Assembly (NCBI GenBank): GCA_020002185.1 | Contig: CM034533.1 | Location: forward strand, 35,817,179-35,881,178 | From: Paraescarpia echinospica | Lineage: Eukaryota; Annelida; Polychaeta; Sabellida; Siboglinidae | Direction of reading: 5' to 3' | Length of the DNA: 64,000 nt | In this document: one piece after another, positions 59,641 to 64,000 of the stretch | How positions within the stretch are numbered: position 1 is the stretch's first letter | How the letters are laid out: each line of letters starts with the position of its first letter | Notes under the pieces: model-generated | What the model was told of the DNA's origin: nothing | Seen by the model: the letters and a program-made list of their open reading frames with translations, nothing else | Databases searched by the model: none | Translations under genes and position numbers: made by a program

Positions 59641-61430
59641 ATTCTTGTCCTTAATCACTGTTCCAGTTTTACATCCTTGCCGTCCTCATCTCTCTCTCGA
59701 GCCATCTTATAGATCATCTTCTTTCCATTCTTGTCCTTAATCACTGTTCCAGTTTTACATCCTCGCTCTCCTCATCCCTCTCTCAGGCCATCTTATAGAT
59801 CATCTTCTTTCCATTCTTGACCATAATCACTGTTCCAGTTTTACATCCTTGCTGTCCTCATCCCTCTCTCGAGCCATCTTATAGATCATCTTCTTTCCAT
59901 TCCTGTCCTTAATCACTGTTCCAGTTTTACATCCTTGCTCTCCTCATCCCTCTCTCAGGCCATCTTATAGATCATCTTCTATCCATTCTTGACCTTAATC
60001 ATTGTTCCAGTTTTACATCCTTGCTGTCCTCATCTCTCTCTCGAGAGACATCTTATAGATCATCTTCTTTCCATTCTTATCCTTAATCACTGTTCCAGTT
60101 TTACATCCTCGCTCTCCTCATCCTTCTCTCAGGCCATCTTATAGATCATCTTCTTTCCATTCTTGACCATAATCACTGTTCCAGTTTTACATCCTTGCTG
60201 TCCTCATCCCTCTCTCGAGCCATCTTATAGATCATCTTCTTTCCATTCTTGTCCTTAATCACTGTTCCAGTTTTACATCCTTGCTGTCCTCATCCCTCTC
60301 TCGAGCCATCTTATAGCTCATCTTCTTTCCATTTTTGTCCTTAATCACTGTTCCAGTTTTATATCCTTGCTGTCCTCATCCCTCTCTCGAGCCATCTTAT
60401 AGATCATCTTCTTCCCATTCTTGTCCTTAATCACTGTTCCAGTTTTACATCCTTGCTCTCCTCATCCCTCTCTCAGGCCATCTTATAGATCATCTTCTAT
60501 CCATTCTTGACCTTAATCACTGTTCCAGTTTTACATCCTTGCCATCCCCATCCATCTCTCGAGCCATCTTATAGATCATCTTCTTTCCATTCTTGTCCTT
60601 AATCAGTCTTCCAGTTTTACATCCTTGCTGTCCTCATCGCTCTCTCGAGCCATCTCATAGGTCATCTTCTTTCCATTCTTGTCCTTAATCACTCTTCCAG
60701 TTTTACATCCTTGCTGTCCTCATCCCTCTCTCGAGCCATCTTATAGGTCATCTTCTTTCCATTCTTGTCCTTAATCACTGTTCCAGTTTTACATCCTTGC
60801 TGTCCTCATCCCTCTCTCGAGCCATCTTATAGGTAATTTTCTTTCCATTCTTGTCCTTAATCACTCTTCCAGTTTTATATCCTTGCTGTCCTCATCCCTC
60901 TCTCGAGCCATCTCATAGGTCATCTTCTTTCCATTCTTGTCCTTAATCATTCTTCCAGTTTTACATCCTTGCTGTCCTCATCCCTCTCACGAGCCATCTT
61001 ATAGGTCATCTTCTTTCCATTCTTGTCCTTAATCACTGTTCCAGTTTTACATCCTTGCTGTCCTCATCCCTCTCTCGAGCCATTTTTATAGATCATCTTC
61101 TTTCCATTCTTGTCCTTAATCACTGTTCCAGTTTTACATCCTTGTGTCCTCATCCCTCTCTCGAGCCATCTTATAGATCATCTTCTTTCCATTCTTGTCC
61201 TTAATCACTGTTCCAGTTTTACATCCTTGCTGTCCTGATCCCTCTCTCGAGCCATCTTATAGATCATCTTCTTTCCATTCTTGTCCTTAATCACTGTTCC
61301 AGTTTTACATCCTTGCTCTCCTCATCCCTCTCTCCAGCCATCTTAGAGATCATCTTCTTTCCATTCTTGTCCTTAATCACTGTTCCAGTTTTACATCCTT
61401 GCTGTCCTCATCCCTCTCTCCAGCCATCTT
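59640..61430. repeat. 86-bp minisatellite inside LINE
   Basis: About 20 copies of an 86-bp unit (CTTAATCACTGTTCCAGTTT, GTCCTCATCCCTCTCTCGAG, ATAGATCATCTTCTTTCCAT). On the minus strand one unit corresponds to LINE linker protein: KMIYKMARERDEDSKDVK, then TGTVIKDKNG in a second frame. Since 86 is not a multiple of 3, each copy shifts frame. Confidence 0.92.
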
Positions 61431-61499
61431 TCTGTATGGCTCCTCTTCCATTTCTATCTTTGCTTTACACACAGCTCTCTTAGCTAACTTCATTTTCTG

Positions 61500-63940
61500 T
61501 CCATACAGCTGGTCTATGGCAATGCCCGGTTGTCCTCCTTTCCCCTTGATCCCTTCTATTTCTGTCCATACAGCTGCTGTATGGCAATGCCCGGTTGTCC
61601 TCCATTCCCCTTGATCCCTTCTATTTCCGTCCATACAGCTGCTGTGTGGCAATGCCCGGTTGTCCTCCATTCCCTTTGATCCCTTCTATTTCCGTCCATA
61701 CAGCTGCTGTGTGGCAATGCCCGGTTGTCCTCCATTCCCCTTGATCCCTTCTATTTCTTTCCATACAGCTGCTGTATGGCAATGCCCGGTTGTCCTCCAT
61801 TCCCCTTGATCCCTTCTATTTCTGTCCATACAGCTGCTGTGTGGCAATGCCCGGTTGTCCTCCATTCCCCTTGATCCCTTCTATTTCTGTCCATACAGCT
61901 GCAGTGTGGCAATACCTGGTTGTCCTCCATTCCCCTTGATCCCTTCTATTTCTGTCCATACAGCTGCTGTATGGCAATACCCGGTTGTCCTCCATTCCCC
62001 TTGATCCCTTCTATTTCTGCCCATACAGCTGCTGTGTGGCAATACCCGGTTGTCCTCCATTCCCCTTGATCCCTTCTATTTCTTTCCATACAGCTGCTGT
62101 GTGGCAATGCCCGGTTGTCCTCCATTCCCCTTGATCCCTTCTATTTCTGCCCATACAGCTGCTGTGTGGCAATACCTGGTTGTCCTCCATTCCCCTTGAT
62201 CCCTTCTATTTCTTTCCATACAGCTGCTGTGTGGCAATGCCCGGTTGTCCTCCATTCCCCTTGATCCCTTCTATTTCTGCCCATACAGCTGCTGTGTGGC
62301 AATACCCAGTTGTCCTCCATTCCCCTTGATCCCTTCTATTTCTTTCCATACAGCTGCTGTGTGGCAATGCCCGGTTGTCCTCCATTCCCTTTGATCCCTT
62401 CTATTTCTTTCCATACAGCTGCTGTGTGGCAAAGCCCGGTTGTCCTCCATTCCCCTTGATCCCTTCTATTTCTGTCCATACAGCAGCTGTGTGGCAATAC
62501 CTGGTTGTCCTCCATTCCCCTTGATCCCTTCTATTTCTGTCCATACAGCTGCTGTGTGGCAATGCCCGGTTGTCCTCCATTCCCCTTGATCCCTTCTATT
62601 TCTGTCCATACAGCTGCTGTGTGGCAATACCTGGTTGTCCTCCATTCCCCTTGATCCCTTCTATTTCTGTCCATACAGCTGCTGTTTGGCAATACCTGGT
62701 TGTCCTCCATTCCCCTTGATCCCTTCTATTTCTGTCCATACAGCTGCTGTGTGGCAATACCTAGTTGTCCTCCATTCCCCTTGATCCCTTCTATTTCTGT
62801 CCATACAGCTGCTGTGTGGCAATGCCCGGTTGTCCTCCATTCCCCTTGATCCCTTCTATTTCTGTCCATACAGCTGCTGTGTGGCAATGCCCGGTTGTCC
62901 TCCATTCCCCTTGATCCCTTCTATTTCTGTCCATACAGCTGCTGTGGCAATGCCCGGTTGTCCTCCATTCCCCTTGATCCCTTCTGGTTGTCCTTTCCTT
63001 GATCCCTTCTATACAGCTGCTGTGTGGCAATGCCCGGTTGTCCTCCATTCCCCTTGATCCCTTCTATTTCTGTCTACAGCTGCCATACAGCTGCTGTGTG
63101 GCAATGCCCGGTTGTCCTCCATTCCCCTTGATCCCTTCTATTTCTGTCCATACAGCTGCTGTGTGGCAATGCCCGGTTGTCCTCTATTCCCCTTGATCCC
63201 TTCTATTTCTGTCCATACAGCTGCTGTGTGGCAATGCCCGGTTGTCCTCCATTCCCCTTGATCCCTTCTATTTCTGTCCATACAGCTGCTGTGTGGCAAT
63301 GCCCGGTTGTCCTCCATTCCCCTTGATCCCTTCTATTTCTGTCCATACAGCTGCTGTGTGGCAATGCCCGGTTGTCCTCCATTCCCCTTGATCCCTTCTA
63401 TTTCTGTCCATACAGCTGCTGTGTGGCAATGCCCGGTTGTCCTCCATTCCCCTTGATCCCTTCTATTTCTGTCCATACAGCTGCTGTGTGGCAATGCCCG
63501 GTTGTCCTCCATTCCCCTTGATCCCTTCTATTTCTGTCCATACAGCTGCTGTGTGGCAATGCCCGGTTGTCCTCCATTCCCCTTGATCCCTTCTATTTCT
63601 GTCCATACAGCTGCTGTATGGCAATGCCCGGTTGTCCTCCATTCCCCTTGATCCCTTCTATTTCTGTCCATACAGCTGCTGTATGGCAATGCCTGGTTGT
63701 CCTCCATTCCCCTTGATCCCTTCTATTTCTGTCCATACAGCTGCTGTATGGCAATGCCTGGTTGTCCTCCATTCCCCTTGATCCCTTCTATTTCTGTCCA
63801 TACAGCTGCTGTATGGCAATGCCTGGTTGTCCTCCATTCCCCTTGATCCCTTCTATTTCTGTCCATACAGCTGCTGTATGGCAATGCCTGGTTGTCCTCC
63901 ATTCCCCTTGATCCCTTCTATTTCTGTCCATTCCCCTTGA
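61500..63940. repeat. 65-bp minisatellite inside LINE
   Basis: About 37 copies of a 65-bp unit (CCATACAGCTGCTGTGTGGC, AATGCCCGGTTGTCCTCCAT, TCCCCTTGATCCCTTCTATT). The unit derives from the linker just after WWNEEVVKAIGA. Copies vary at GTGTGG/GTATGG and CCCGG/CCTGG. A few truncated units lie at about 62940-63085. 65 is also not a multiple of 3. Confidence 0.92.
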
Positions 63941-64000
63941 TCCCTCTTTGCTCCTATTGCTTTCACTACTTCTTCGTTCCACCATGTTTGGTTTTTTCAC

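Larger units (their letters stand above)
57900..64000 (-). mobile_element. Large LINE with internal minisatellites, continues past edge
   Basis: Minus strand from the edge: WWNEEVVKAIGAKRDQGEW (linker after the endonuclease), the 65-bp array, MKLAKRAVCKAKIEMEEEP and YRKMAGERDED, the 86-bp array, then VIKDKNGRLVTDRKDVLHVW, ERAITKMKKGRTKGINEVRV, LLEQCRTGLIVTVWNRKGDV, KYRGITLLSHMLKMLERI, decayed catalytic RT blocks around 59050-58550, and ISRKLKGKVLCTCVTPAY, ENNWVRRFAGVKRIDKRR and RSRLNWAGHVERMG to about 57980. APE-type LINE, clade not assigned. Stops, frameshifts and the arrays make it inactive. Confidence 0.8.

Noticed and set aside
62791..64000. ORFs with repeated GEWRTTGHCHTAAVWTEIEG
   Set aside because: Products of the 65-bp array inside a LINE, not a gene.

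Overview
This is a stretch of animal nuclear DNA, almost certainly from an invertebrate and probably a marine one. It has a multi-exon gene with short exons and long AT-rich introns, many decayed non-LTR retrotransposons, a pogo/Tigger-like DNA transposon, SINE-like pieces and many minisatellites and microsatellites. No bacterial operon, RBS, CRISPR array or plasmid feature is present. I cannot fix the phylum from sequence alone.

The centre of the window (about 12.2-36.6 kb, minus strand) is one large gene. I rebuilt it as 24 exons. Almost every boundary has a clear GT/AG pair, and the reading phase is kept across all of them, giving about 2,519 residues. The product is a type II membrane protein: a short cytoplasmic tail with an NPAY motif, one transmembrane helix, a SEA domain, a Thr-rich mucin stalk, three SRCR domains, an 800-residue Ser/Thr mucin tract, two more SRCR domains, two Frizzled cysteine-rich domains, and a third mucin tract made of 12-residue repeats. 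This resembles the stem of a type II transmembrane serine protease such as corin, but I found no protease domain.

Downstream on the same strand lie a MITE-split ORF with two hydrophobic segments (11.1-12.0 kb) and a GC-rich coiled-coil gene or first exon (8.3-9.0 kb) with a palindromic CRE site about 75 bp before its ATG.

The left flank (0.7-8.2 kb) is nested retrotransposons: an RTE-like minus-strand fragment, and a plus-strand LINE apparently split by a nearly full-length CR1 element that keeps zinc-finger, SGNH-esterase, endonuclease and RT regions, all broken.

The right flank (36.6-64 kb) has no convincing host gene. It holds a 56-bp satellite with a 560-bp higher-order block, a jockey/CR1-like 3' end followed by a 60-70 bp minisatellite, a pogo/Tigger-like transposon with a C-terminal PHD-like finger that was split by a LINE, an AT-rich LINE, several shared dispersed repeats, and a large minus-strand LINE from 57.9 kb to the window end. 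Two long minisatellites (86 bp and 65 bp periods) have expanded inside that LINE's coding region.
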